From Urophycis tenuis (lineage: Eukaryota > Chordata > Actinopteri > Gadiformes > Phycidae), in the NCBI GenBank assembly GCA_036785325.1, contig JAXIVH010000015.1, forward strand, positions 5,797,789 through 5,861,788: 64,000 nucleotides of DNA, read 5' to 3'. The position numbers were made by a program, and so were the translations under genes. The notes beneath the pieces are model-generated. The model searched no databases. It saw nothing but the letters and a program-made list of their open reading frames with translations, and was not told the DNA's origin. Of the stretch, positions 24,102 through 62,590 are shown piece after piece. Each line of letters starts with the position of its first letter. Positions within the stretch are counted from its first letter, which is position 1.

Positions 24102-27079
24102 TCACTTGGCCATGTCTATCAGGCTCTGTAGCGACGTGGGCACCCACGTCTTCTCCCCCTGCACAAACACCACGCCGCGGTCTATGTAGATCACGATGCG
24201 GCCGAACGTGTACAGCTGTTTGCCCTCGAAGCGCTTGGCCACCAGGGGCATGAACACGATGTTGTTCTCCTCGGCCTTGGCCTGGATCAGGTCCTTGAAG
24301 TTGGTGGGCAGGCCGGCGCTGCCCCCCCGCTGCGCCACGCTCTCCGCCTCCCGCCGCTCCTGCAGCGCCTCGTACTGGAAGTCCTTGCGGCGCTCCGTCT
24401 GCGTGAGGTAGGCGATGTTCTCGCGGGCTCCGGGCTGCATGTACCCACCTGGGGGGGGGGGGGGGGAATGGGGGGGGCAAGAGGGGGAGGGGGCGGGGTT
24501 AGCGGACTGCTGGGTGTGAAATGGTTTGCATGACAGGATGTTTCGGTAACCGTGGAAACCCTACCCCCATACACTGGTCTGCAGACTCGTACTTTACTTG
24601 CATCATAATGGTTTGGTTTATTAACATTGCGAGTACATTTTTGTATATTTTCGTTTTTACTTTATATGCTGTGGAGTTGCTGTTCTTTCAGCCGTTTCTC
24701 TCCACCAATTCACTTGTATATGAAAGCTGACTTGGTAGTACACCTCCACAGTCTGCGTGTTGGTATTCTCTGAGTGAGGTTTCTCCAGCGCCACCTACCG
24801 ACGCCCGAGGCCACCGCGCGGTTCATGATGTCCAGAGCCTCGTTGAACTTGTCCTTGATGAGCAGCTGGGCCAGCAGCGTGTCACTGAACATGGTCTTCC
24901 AGCCCAGGTACCACTTGGTGATCTCCTCGTAGTTAGGGCTGTTGCTCAGCCACGAACACAACACCTGGGAGGACGAGGGAAAACAAACGTACCGACACCA
25001 CTTTACAATGTGAAAGAACTGCATCGAGACCACGCTTTGCTAACCTCTGGCCACTCAAAAGCTCTTTACAATTTACATTTACATTTAGCAGACGCTTTTA
25101 TCCAAAGCGACTTACAAAGAGTACATTTGTCATAAGAGGGTGAAACATTTCATTGCTGCTAATACAGTAAGAAAGTCACCAGAACAAGTTTCAAGCATTT
25201 CAATTGCTAAATTAACCATTGCTAGTATACAATATCTCTGACAAAGTGCCAAGTTACAAAGAGCCATCAAAGTGCCAAATTACAAAGAGCGATTTAAGTG
25301 CCAAGATGTACAACAAATAAGAGCATGAGGGTAGGGTTATGCAGGGTTCAGGTCAACTCTGAACAAGTGGGTCTTGAGTCTCTTCCGGAAGATGGGGAGT
25401 GACTCTGCAGTCCTGACATTGGCAGGGAGCTAGTTCCACCACAATTTGTACCTCGTGTTCACCCAATCACACAGTCACACAGCGACGGCGCTGTCAGCCA
25501 TGCAAGGCAACATCCAGCTGCTCAGGAGCATCTAGGGTTTGGTGTCTTGCTCAGGGACACCTCACCACTCTAGCGAGGAGGAGCGAACCAGCAATATTCC
25601 AGTTGCCAGATCCTCCCTCCTGAGTCACAGCTGCACGATAACAAAGTGATCTAACGCACAGTTAAGCTGCAGTGTGTTCACTGACCTGGAGCCACTTGGG
25701 GAAGAAGTTTTTGTCCAACAAGGACATGAGGCTTGAGAGGGACAGCATGCTCTCCCAGTCCATCACCCAGTGGAATGGCTCCATCTGCTGCTGGTGTGGG
25801 TTGATGACCAGGTCCCCGAGACACAGGGCTGTAGAGGTGAATCAAGGTGAATCGTGAATCACGGTGACAGCTCCAGCAACGTACTCCTAGACGAGTGAAT
25901 CCCCAACCTTTTCTGTCTCATGTGACCCCGCCCCCATCATCGACACCAATCCACAAAGGGTTTCTTTTGAACTGATATTATCATCATCATTATTCACATT
26001 GCCATGCTAAACAAACACAACATATTCTAGGCTGCTATCCCTGGCCTCATTGTCCTGGACCCAGCCAGTGTTCCCCATGACCCAGTGGCCCGGGTTGAGC
26101 GTACCCAGCTTGGGGAGGATGTTCTTGACCATGAAGGCCTCCCAGGCGCCGGGGGAGAACACGTCCTTCCAGGGCTGCAGGATGAGGCGGGCCGAGGCGT
26201 CGCTGGGGTGCCAGCGCTGCAGGGCGTTGGCCAGCTTGCTGCGGATGGGGGGGTAGAGCGGCTGGAGGCGGGACTGGAGCAGCGGCAGCCAGGGGTGGAC
26301 CCAGGAGTGGATGGGCACCGTGTCAGTCAGTGGGTTCCAGCTATCCACCTGCAGATCAGAGCCATCAAGGTTGGTGTCACGTCACACCATACACAGCCAT
26401 TCAACAGGCTTTTACTTTGAAACTGATGAAATTACACACATTAAATACAATCTCAAACAAGGCACGTATTGTACTCATAATATAACAATCCCTACACAGA
26501 CGCACACACGGCCACAGCAAAGTGTGACAAACAGCATTGAAATAATCCGGTCAGAGATCCGGGAGCTGCCGGAAGCTGCTGGAAGCCTGGAGGTGAACAT
26601 CTAGACCGATAAGGTGAGAGAGTGTGGCGCTGAGCGTGTCTTACCTCCCTCTGGAGCCGGGGCAAGATGAGCTGCTCCAGCAGGTGGTCCACGATCCAGC
26701 CGGGGAGCAGCGGAGCCCACACCTCTATGCAGTCCACCATGGGCCCCACGGCGCGCGGCTGCCAGCCCGACACACACGACCGCATCACCGGGAGCCACAC
26801 CTCCCACAGCAGCCTGGAGACACACGGCACGGGTCACGCCGATAGACTTACAATCACTTACAATCATTCAGTCAAAGCTAAACACTGGGGGACATGGACA
26901 GGCATGGCCACCTCAAAACAAATAGAGAGATAGATAGATAGATATACTTTGTGGATCCCAAACTGGGCAATTGCAGTGTGGAAGCAGCATTACACAAAGT
27001 AACAACACAAAGAATTAAAAAATAAAATGCAATATAAAAAAATGTGTAAAAATGTATAAATAAATTGTAGTGCAAAGTA

Positions 27080-27110
<31 letters not shown>

Positions 27111-30100
27111 TATAGGTGCAGTGAACAAATTATGTACAAACATATAAGGTGCTTGGAGACTGTTGTTATGACCAGAGTTATTAGCTGTTATTGTAAAGTG
27201 TAATGGCATGTGGCAGGAAGGATTTCCTATATGTCCCTTCGACAGCGGAGCTGGAGCAGCCTGTGAGAGAAGGTGCTCCGTTGTCTGACCACTGTGTGAT
27301 GGAGAGGGTGCTGATCATTGGTTACTTGAAATCACTTCAAGTAAACATCAACACGCAGATCACAAGGACCCATGTTGGTGTCCACACGTTCATGTGTTAC
27401 ACCCTTACGTATGATAAGGACCCATGTTGGTGTCCACACGTTCATGTGTTACACCCTTACGTATGATAAGGAACCATGTTGGCGTCCACACGTTCAAGTG
27501 TGTGCGTCCTTACCTGTGGTACGGGTCCATGTTGGCGTCCGGCGTGCTGGAGAGGAGTTGTCTGGACTCCAGCAGTGCTCTCCACTGGCCGACTTCCTCC
27601 AGCCCATAAGTGCTGTCCTGCAGAAGCCCAGACAATGAGACCGTGGTGAGCAAACCACACACACAAATGGAAATGGTCACATGCGCCCCCTTCTAACATA
27701 AGACAGCAGAGGGTAGACCTTCCAGGTCGGGTGCTGGGTGGTCTGGTTCTGGTCTGACCGGTGAAACCCAAGTTGTCCAACATTGTGTACCACTTGGTCT
27801 GCAACATTTTCCCGGGACCAGAGCTGACATTACAGACCGTGATATTTTACATTTATATTTAGCAGACACTTTTGCCCAAAGTGACTAATAAAAGTATATG
27901 TCAGAAGGTGAAACATTTCATTGTTGTATTTTCATGACGCGCATGTGAAGCACCGCTACTCTAAAGGGTAAAGGGGCATTTAGCAGACGCTGTTGTCTAA
28001 AACGACTTACAGTCAGTACATTTGTGGGGTTCGACATGGGAACAGTTGGAGGAGGAGGGGGATCACGGGGATCGAACCGCCATGTCCACCCGCTCTACCC
28101 ACTGAGCTACTGCCGCCCGTTTCTCTCACATGACAAACGACCGCGATGGTCCGCCCTGGGAGAAAAGCCAATGGACACGATGTAAAGGTAGTCACATAGA
28201 GGACGCCTCTATCCAGGAGGCTCACAGGCTGAGGACCACATGGCCTCAATGAAGCCCCCGTACCTTCAGAGGGTCCCAGGTACGCAGTTTGTCCTTCAGT
28301 AGAGGGTAAACCACAGCCACGGCCAGGTCGGCCAAGCCCATCGTCTTGTACTCTTCATAGAAGTCCCTCTGCAGAGTCTCAAATATCCCAGCACACTCCT
28401 GCAGGGAGAGGATCACATGGGTGGTGTTGATTTAATACATTCACATTGAGCTTGTACTCCTGAGTTTCAGCCATACACCAAAGGAAACGGTAACCTAGGC
28501 TAATGAAACGTCGTTTCGCCACATCTCACATGAGAAACGCTGTGGGGGTTCCAAACACAGCAAAGGTTTGTCCAATGAAAAAACAAATCATTTCACAACA
28601 AATTACGGAGCAACGACCAAAAAAGCCGGCGCGATGCTTCCAAAATGGACGCAGTAAATGTGATGCGTCATCGCGGTGTACAAGCTACAGCAGTTACAAG
28701 AACAACAACATCAACAACAACAACGGACGCATCCTAACAGGGTGTGACTGGGCCTTCTACGTTAGTGGGAATACGTACAACTCATCCCATAATGTATATT
28801 AATAGAAGGTCTATTAATAGCACCTGCAGGCTGGGGCCCTCCCCTGGGGCGGTCTCTCCGGACTGGAAGCGCTCCACCAGCTCCAGCACGGCCTCCATCC
28901 TGTGGATGGTGTCGCGCTCCACCTCCAGCCGGCTCTGCAGGGCGGACGACTCGTGGCTCAGCGTCACCACTATGTCCTTCTCATGCTGCAGACGCCTGGC
29001 TGACTGCATGGGGGGGGGGGGGGGGGGGGGGAGAGAAAGAGCGGACTCATCAAAGGAAGGCCCACAGAAGTAACAGATCTAGAACTCATCCTTTTGCAGA
29101 TGCCACACAGAGAACTCACAACACACTGTGCATGTCACAGCATCACATGAGTGCGTTTAGCGTAGTAGCAATGTTGACAAAATAAATAAACATCACAGAC
29201 GGTGGAGGGAGACATTACCAAAAGCATACAAGACTGACCACGCCACGTGAGCGAGTGAGTCCATACCTGCAGGATGTCCTGCTCCGTGAGGTCTATGAGC
29301 AGCTGCAGGTTGTGCTCCAGCTCGGGGAGCGTGAAGCCGGACGGCTTCTGGTCTCTGCTGGGCGGCGCCTCGTCTGGGACGCTGTGCTTGTTGGTCATCT
29401 GACTGTAGCTGTAGTACACCTTCTGCTCCCGGCCGGTCATGTCGATCACCTGCACATGGACACAGACAGACCGCTTTAACACACAAGGACCTGGCTGTGG
29501 TGCAGAAATACAAGAACTAAAAATAAGAAGAAAAAATACAAAATGTGCAAAATTAAGGTTTGCGTTACATTTGATCACATAAGCTCCCAGCCGGTAGAGG
29601 AGACCCTCTAAACCCACCTTAACCTGAGCCAGCTCTCCAGCAGGCGTCTGCGCACTCCGCCCGGCCAGCTTGCCTTTGGCCTTCAGCTCATCCACCGTCC
29701 TGTAGGAGTACTTGGGCTTCTTCTTCCCGGCCGGGTCCCTCCGCCACTGGCCCAGCTCCTTCTGGAACTCCTGCTCAGACAGAGGAACCGAGGCGGGAGA
29801 CTCATGAAGAGGACACTTTGGTCCAAAGACTCACAAGTGAGCTGCACAACGTAGGTCCAAAGCAACAACTGTACACAGCGCAGGGTAGCCATAGGTTTCA
29901 GGAAAAGAAAATGTATTTTAAGGCTTGTACCTTTTCTTCCTCTTCTTCCGAGTCCACTTTGGGGAAGTCCTTCAGGCTCTGCTGGGTGCGTTCGTTGCCG
30001 TAGGCGCCCACCGCGCCCTTACCCTTACGCACCTTCGCCTCGATGGGGTTTATAATACCTACAGCGACGACGACACACAGCCAGGCATGAGCAGCCAATC

Positions 30101-31267
30101 ATCGCAGTCTAATGTTCTGTTGTTTTTAAGTTCACATATTAAACGGCCCATCTCATTAAGCGCCCCACACACCTTGAGCGTTCTTCCCCAGGCCTTTGCC
30201 CGGTTGGTAGCCCATCTTCTGCAGAAGCTTCTGTCCGATCCCCTTGGTGTGCTTCTCCCAGGTCCCCAGGTCTTGTCCCGTGCGCACGCCACCGGCAAAC
30301 CGCTGGGGTTGGTTCCCACGGAAATGTCCTCCCTGGAAACAGCATCTCGTTTTATTGAGGTCAATTAATAAATAATATAGGGAATTCCAGAAAAAGGGGG
30401 ACATTATAAAAAAACATAAAAATGTATATTGTCATGTTTTGCACATTGTGCACAATCGATTCACAGCGGCCATGCCCCACCATTCACTTTTTCACTATTA
30501 AACTCAGACGAGCAACGTTTCTGACAACATCCAATCGTAGGCTACGAATAGCCTACGATTGGACGTGACGTGCCATCGCAATGAATCATTTGCTAACGTA
30601 TCCAATCAAATCAAAGTAACCACTCTTGTAGCCAATCAAAACACATTACGTGTTCATGTATATGCATGTCAATTGTACATATATATATACCGTCTGAAGT
30701 TTTTTAGGTGCAGCCCCGCGAGAAGGAGGAGGAGGAGGAGGGGCAGCAGAACCGCCATCATCTGAGTCGTCTGAGTCTTCTGTCCCCTTCTGCTGCTGCT
30801 TCTTCTCCTCGGCAGCACTCTTACGCAGACCAGCACTAATAAAGTTCACCGGGGCTGTGTAGTCCTTGGACCTGAGAAGTAAACACAGATAGTCTGACTC
30901 ATATGTCGTATTTACTTCTGACTGTAGTCTTTTTATTTCCATTTGAACAGATTCAATTTCCATGCTAAACATGTGAAGACACAACATAGACTGCCTTTCT
31001 TGGTAGGTGTGTATTTCGTCAAGGCATTTGGGATGTGATGATGGCTTAACGCGTGACTTACTTCTTGCCTCCAAAACTGGGCCTCTCGTCCTCATCAGAG
31101 TCCCTGTCGGCCCAGATGCCGTAAGTCGCTTGGTCCTTGGTCTGCCGGTGTCGGCGGCGCTCTGGGTTAAATTCATTGGCCAAGTCCCATTCCGTCACCT
31201 CAAAACTCTCCATCTCCACCCCATCATCCTCCTCGGTCCTTCGGCCGTACAAGTGGGACATGGACAT
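24102..31267 (-). CDS. TFIP11: Tuftelin-interacting protein 11 (spliceosome disassembly factor)
   Basis: This G-patch partner of DHX15 acts in intron-lariat spliceosome disassembly in the nucleus. Exons on the minus strand: 31062-31267, 30691-30871, 30173-30332, 29931-30058, 29618-29771, 29267-29449, 28824-29003, 28264-28398, 27514-27617, 26645-26813, 26105-26348, 25686-25828, 24799-24964 and 24102-24448, giving about 832 residues (human 837). The N-terminal TIP_N region has EWDLANEFNPERRRH and YGIWADRDSDEDERPSFGGK. The G-patch, about residues 152-200, has HTKGIGQKLLQKMGY and GKGLGKNAQG. The GCFC region has WNPLTDTVPIHSWVHPWLP and SNSPNYEEITKWYLGWK. It ends EKTWVPTSLQSLIDMAK. A 5' UTR acceptor lies just upstream of the ATG. 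Exon 5 appears to carry one extra base (three T at 29760-29762, plus strand) that breaks the frame. I treat this as a probable assembly error or alternative acceptor, not as a dead gene. Confidence 0.93.
25065..25640. mobile_element. Teleost interspersed repeat with L2-like tail motif
   Basis: The stretch opens with ATTTAGCAGACGCTTTTATC and CAAAGCGACTTACAAAGAG, a motif repeated at 27850-27900, 27970-28020, 43575-43625 and 52655-52700. It ends (25540-25640) in a SINE-like part with CTTGCTCAGGGACACCTC. It fills the intron between TFIP11 exons 12 and 13. I cannot name the family. Confidence 0.6.
26925..27330. mobile_element. Retroelement relic with GATA and TA tails
   Basis: GATAGATA leads into CTTTGTGGATCCCAAACTGG, an AT-rich stretch with a TA run near 27090-27113, then GGCATGTGGCAGGAAGGATT and a GC-richer segment. 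It looks like the end of a non-LTR element common in fish introns. No intact ORF is present. It lies between TFIP11 exons 9 and 10. Confidence 0.5.
27366..27540 (-). repeat. 52-bp minisatellite containing the TFIP11 exon 9 splice donor
   Basis: Three full units and part of a fourth start at 27366, 27418, 27470 and 27523. The right-hand end overlaps exon 9. On the minus strand, exonic GCCAACATGGACCCGTACCA plus donor GTAAGGACG is echoed as GCCAACATGGTTCCTTATCA plus CGTAAGG. Unit one in gene order is therefore exonic and later units are intronic. Confidence 0.85.
27960..28120 (-). mobile_element. tRNA-derived SINE with L2-like tail
   Basis: On the minus strand TAGCTCAGTGGGTAGAGCGG (A box) and GGTTCGATCCCCGTGATCC (B box) are followed by ACTGACTGTAAGTCGTTTTA and GACAACAGCGTCTGCTAAAT. 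A second copy of the head is at 53635-53760. It lies in the intron between TFIP11 exons 8 and 9. Confidence 0.75.
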
Positions 31268-31689
31268 GTCTGGACGGCCTATCGAACACAGCACCGTTTT
31301 ATTACAGCACGTGATGAGGGAAGATATATCTTTTCACGCGGTAAAGTGTTGAAATTATACAAGCAAATGTTCTTATATTACGTAAGATTGACCGTCATCG
31401 CTACACAGTACATGATGTGTAATTACATTGTATTGGAAGTCAACAACTGTACTTCTCGACCAGAGTACGTCTGGTGGAGAAACATCAATATCTAGTGAAC
31501 ACATGCTAAGACAGGCTAAAATAAGAAGCACATTTATGCATTAATGCGCATAGGAAATGTAATATGAATTGACAGAGAAGACAAACATTAGTCACCTGAT
31601 TATTCGCCTTATCCGGTATGTAAATGTCTTTATTGATCCTTCACAGAATAAATGAGTGACTGTTATCGTAGCTAACACGATAGCAGCAC

Positions 31690-31730
31690 AAACACTTCCT
31701 GTTGATGTCTGCTCAACCGGAAGTGTAACA
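31690..31730. promoter_or_regulatory. Bidirectional promoter of TFIP11 and SRRD
   Basis: Two ETS-type sites in opposite orientation, ACTTCCTG (31694-31701) and ACCGGAAGTG (31716-31725), lie between the divergent genes, about 115 bp upstream of the SRRD ATG and about 430 bp from the TFIP11 ATG. No TATA box is seen. This is typical of GABPA-driven housekeeping pairs, and the assignment is inference. Confidence 0.6.
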
Positions 31731-31838
31731 TATGTGCTGCACTCAAAGCAGTCCTACCAGAGTTCTACCAGAAGTTATTGCCCCCGTGTTGCTAAACATG
31801 TGAACCACCGTCTGATTTAATCCGAATGTGTTGAAAAT

Positions 31839-34219
31839 ATGTCTGAGAAGGCGGAGGAATGGCAGGTGGCTCGGAGGAAGAAGGGAACCTCGCGGAGGTC
31901 CAAGACGCCCAAGGCAAGCCCAACCTGTCAAGATCATGGATGTGGTCAGGATGACTTCAACATCAAGAAAACTCTTCTGCGAGTAAGAGAAACCATGTGA
32001 GTGTCATAATACATTACAATACAATACAATACATATTTATCAAACAAATAAAGGGAAGTAATTTTCCCTCAGTCCTCCCTTTACTTCCACCACAGGCCCA
32101 TGCCAATGGAACAATATCCCCCTTTTGATTGATTGTTGATTTTTGTGTATTGATTGTTGTTTGTTATTGATTGTTAAGTGTTTATTGTTGTTTGTTAACA
32201 TCTATTGTTATTGTTGTTTGTAGTTTGTTTATTTTCGCGCACCAACCACCAAATCTACTTGGCAAGAAACATCTGTCTGACTTCTGACTCTTCTGTAGGT
32301 CTGAGTTGAAATGTGAAGACTTTTGGCTTGATTGGAAAAGTGAGTAGATAAATTGAATGATCATAATGAAAATACAAGCAGATCCTCACCGTCCCATTAA
32401 ACCGAATGCTTCACACGCGATGGACACAGTTGACCTAATCCTTCTCCTCAGAGCTGGTGTTGTCGTCACACTCAGCGCCTTCACCAGGTGATGGGGCTCC
32501 TGAGTTACCTGTCTGCCAGCAGGAGGAGGGCAGTGCCTGCACGGCAGGTCCCGGGCTGGAGTGCGTCTGCTATGGCCTGGGCTCCTTCTCATCCTGTGTG
32601 TCAGCTCGCTATCAGCTGGCCATGTTGCTGCTTCTGCTTGAGACTCTGCAGGTCAGACCCAGCACCTTCTTTGGTCTCACACACACACACCACAGTCCCA
32701 TCAGATTTAACAATATTTTCATTTTGGACTAATATAACGATTATTAATTATGTTTGAACTAGAAGCCAAGGTGTACTTCCAAATGTATTGATACAAATAC
32801 AAATGTATTGATCAGTAACAATCCACATAATATTTAACAAATCCGACAGGTTATACTATTTAATGATGCCATTTAAAGCAGTTTACCCCCAAAAGGTACC
32901 CCAATTACTGGAATGTTCTCACACAACTTAGCTCTGGAATCACCACATTTGTTTAATGCTGCAACACGCCTCGTGGAACCGGTTTGAAGCGCGCTGTGTC
33001 ACGTGACCCCTCTCCCTCCAGATCCCCCCTCGGCTCTGCCGCGTGTTCGACCCCGCGTTCTCAGCAGGAGAGAGGGACGTGCTGAAAGAACTGGAACTCA
33101 CAGTTCTCACCGAGAACGAGGTACACAGGGTTGACGGTGTTGAAGGAGAGTGGGAAACATTACAGTGTGATGGCACAATGCTGGAACCTCTAACAGCATG
33201 TACCTAATGTGTAATTATGTTATGGAACAGCCTAACCTTAATCCCTAACCATGTCCTTAACCCCTCACCCTCTATTCCTAACCTTCATCCCTAACCCTAA
33301 CCTTAACCCCTAACCCTCTTTTCCTAACCATAAACCCTATTCCTAACCATAACCCCTAGCCCTATTCCTAACGTTGACCCCTAACCCTATGTGTAATTAC
33401 GCGCTGTACCTTAACGTCACGTATTGTGTATGTGTTTTTACATTGCTTACAACACATGTATAACAATAATACTTGTTCTCAGGAGGGGAAGCGATTGGCG
33501 AAGACACCGACCATCTTCTACCTGATGCATTGTGGGAAAGCGCTTTACAACAACCTGCTGTGGAGGAACTGGAAGAGGGAAACACTACCTCTGCTGACTA
33601 TCATAGGGAACAGCTTCTCTGGCATCCGGGACAGGTGTGTATACTTCAGCCATACCCCCACAGTATGTTGGTAGTCATTTTTAAGTCAAGTAGGGGATAT
33701 GTTAACTGTTAAGGGGCAACAGAACCACAGGAGGGAGACCAGATCAACTGGCAACCGGAAGGTTGGCCGGTTCGATACCTAAACAAGGTCTCCCTGAGCA
33801 AGACGCCAAACCCTGGCTGCTTTCGACAAGCTGGCTGTCCCCTTGGCATGGTTGACACGGCGTTGGGTGTACCAACGAGTGTGTGAACGCATGTGCTGGA
33901 AAGCGTGCAGAAAGCCAGTTGTCTAACGCGGTCCCCGTCTCCTGCTGCCCTCTGACCCCCCGGCAGGACGCTGGACAGGGAGTTGCGGAGGGACTACGGC
34001 TACATCACCCAGGCGGTGGCCTTCTGTGAGGAGCGTCCACTGACCTGTCCGCCTCGTCTGCTGGACGTCTTCAACGACACGGCCGTCATCACCTTCCCCC
34101 CCGCTGGCCTCGCCAAACTCCCACAATGCACCTGGGCCGAGCCCGCCGAGCCGCGGTACGAACACTGCCCCGATTTGGAGATCATACTGGGAGACCGGCC
34201 AGAGCTGACGGGGAGCTGA
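31839..34219 (+). CDS. SRRD: SRR1-like protein (SRR1 domain-containing)
   Basis: This is a vertebrate homologue of plant SRR1. Its molecular function is poorly defined; SRR1/BER1 family work points to circadian and haem-related regulation. Exons: 31839-31996, 32299-32339, 32452-32651, 33022-33120, 33483-33634 and 33967-34219, all in phase, giving 300 residues. It starts MSEKAEEWQVARRKKG. The SRR1 domain shows ECVCYGLGSFSSC, YQLAMLLLLLETLQ, VFDPAFSAGERDVLKEL, TIFYLMHCGKALYNNLLWRN and TIIGNSFSGI, then LDVFNDTAVITFP and the acidic end HCPDLEII. These match human SRRD closely. It is head to head with TFIP11, as on human 22q12, and tail to tail with the CLUH-like gene. Confidence 0.94.
33225..33395. 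repeat. Degenerate telomere-like (CCTAAC)n repeat
   Basis: Many variants of CCCTAACC, TTCCTAACC and CTTAACC lie in tandem within the SRRD intron between exons 4 and 5. Confidence 0.8.
33715..33935 (+). mobile_element. SINE copy in SRRD intron 5
   Basis: GGCCGGTTCGATACC (B-box-like), CCTGAGCAAGACGCCAAACC, ACAAGCTGGCTGTCCCCTTG and GCATGGTTGACACGGCG follow the pattern of the copy at 37690-37900. Confidence 0.65.
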
Positions 34220-34359
34220 GGGCCGCCGGTGGCGATGGGCAGATGATGGACGCTTCACGTGTGGCTGGGTTGCTGCGTTAGTGCAGTGGCTCTGTTGTGT
34301 TGTTTTACCTCTTTCACAAACTTCTGTTGAAAAGTTTTGTATTTATTTTTTTTATGTAC

Positions 34360-34365
34360 ATTAAA
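34360..34365 (+). terminator. Poly(A) signal of SRRD
   Basis: ATTAAA lies 141 bp after the SRRD stop and is followed by a GT-rich stretch that could serve as the downstream element. Confidence 0.6.
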
Positions 34366-34431
34366 CTCAATGTTTATGGTGTGTGTGTGTGTTTTGAAAG
34401 AGTACACAGACTACCAGTTCTTAGGTAAATT

Positions 34432-34437
34432 TTTATT
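34432..34437 (-). terminator. Poly(A) signal of the CLUH-like gene
   Basis: AATAAA on the minus strand lies about 237 bp after the CLUH-like stop and only 67 bp from the SRRD signal on the other strand. Confidence 0.6.
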
Positions 34438-34673
34438 CAACAGAAAAATGTTTATTAGTGAAGAAAAAAGTGTCCCCAAGTAGTGAATCCCTCTCCCCAT
34501 GTAACCTATCCTGTCCCATCTTCATTGCGCAGTAGGGGAGGAAACACTCCCATCTCTTCCGTGCTCATGTACCAGCTGAAGTCCAGTTTAGTCTCGATTC
34601 AACCCAGAGACATTTAGTAAAAGATTGAATATTGCTTTGGGGGAAACACAGCACTCTGTGGCGTCTTCTTTTC

Positions 34674-49715
<15,042 letters not shown>

Positions 49716-50012
49716 CTCTGCTGCTTTTATCTACTTTATGCTCTTGTATATTTCTCTGCGCTGAGGATTTGTTCCAACACTTGTTCCACACTACTCGCGC
49801 ACTGTGCAGGGAGTGAGAGAGGAGGAGAAGTGTAAAAAAAAAAAGTGAGGTCTTTGCTCAGGGTTTTATGCGGCGTGAGTTATAGTAAAAGCATTTCTAT
49901 TCAGAATGTAGTTCCTGCCCCTTTTGCTTTCACCAGTCAACTTAGCTGCATGCCCTGAGTGTTGGAAGAAGCCCCACCCTCTCGTTGCTCAACACCCGTC
50001 AGGCTACTGTAG

Positions 50013-50228
<216 letters not shown>

Positions 50229-51425
50229 AAATTCACTTTGTTGAACTGGGTGTGTCACTTCGCCCTCACTTGATTCACTTTTCTTTCCCCTCTCTGCCAT
50301 GGCATTATCCTCCCCCTCTGTCTGCCCTCAAGGAGAGGTGTTAGCCACAAGCACCGTGTTCCACCTGAATGCCTTATCTTATTAATTCAACATCAACTCT
50401 GCCCGTACACGAAGCGGCTCATTCCACCAAAGACGTGGGACGAAATCGGTGACGTGAAGTTTGTAGGAAAGTGATATGAATGGTTTTAACTCTCCATATG
50501 GTGAGTTCATCCGCATGTCTAGACATCCTCATTATTTTAGATGACAATAAACAAAGGACACAAAACAACAGGGAATCCCCATGGATATATTCAAATAACA
50601 GGATTCCCACATGCCATTAAATTAAACTATCCCTACCCAGGAGCAAACTCTTTTTTTTGGACGGCGAGGCAACTTTCATTTCATGTACTCACTTTAAGAA
50701 GGAAAGTTCAAGGTCCTCTTGGTCCTAAACTTCACAAGACGATGTGACTGTTTTAGACGTGATACTATTTGTTATGTTAGAATATACTAAAAGTTTTGCA
50801 TGGACGCTTCTCTGCAACTTCGCTCTGCTCTACGGGGGTGACGTCAGCTGGATGGGGGGGGGGGGGCGCGGCTTATCTCTGAATGACAGCTAGCCTGGCC
50901 TAGCTTAACCTAGCCTAGCTTAGCGGTGTTTGCGCTAGTGAGACAGCTCACCTGCCTAAAGCAAAACATCTAATACCAACGTTATACATATTGTCGTGAG
51001 GCGAATGGACGGACAGTCTATTCCAATTTTATTTGTATTTGATGAGAATGATGTGAAAAGAGGAAGAAGTAAGTGTGTGTGTTTGTGTAGCAGGCTCGGC
51101 CAACGCCTGGGATCCTTGCTGATTTGGTGGTCGAAGAAGCACCACCTCATGACATGTCCTCTGGTTAAAGTCCTTAAACACGTCCGATGGGCTGCACATG
51201 GAATGATACAGCCATACCAGAGTCAAGGTAACAAGGACTACTCTGTCTACCGTAGCCGTATTCGCTGGAAGGTGTATAAGTACGTATGTTTTTAGACACT
51301 ATCTGATTATTGGTATGCTTGTTGTTGTATGTTTGTTTTTTAATTTACTGTAGGACTCGTATATCTGATATTGAGACCTTTGGACCCGTAAGGCCCGTGC
51401 GTAACGGACCACTCGGATAGGGGTG

Positions 51426-62590
<11,165 letters not shown>

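Noticed and set aside
27960..28120. tRNA gene suggested by good A and B boxes (also at 53635-53760)
   Set aside because: The boxes are the head of a SINE with an L2-like tail, and no complete cloverleaf with acceptor stem is seen.
50996..51295. 99-aa ORF upstream of DDHD2
   Set aside because: I recognise no family, and it does not join DDHD2 in frame by any splice I could see. It may be chance or part of an unnamed repeat.
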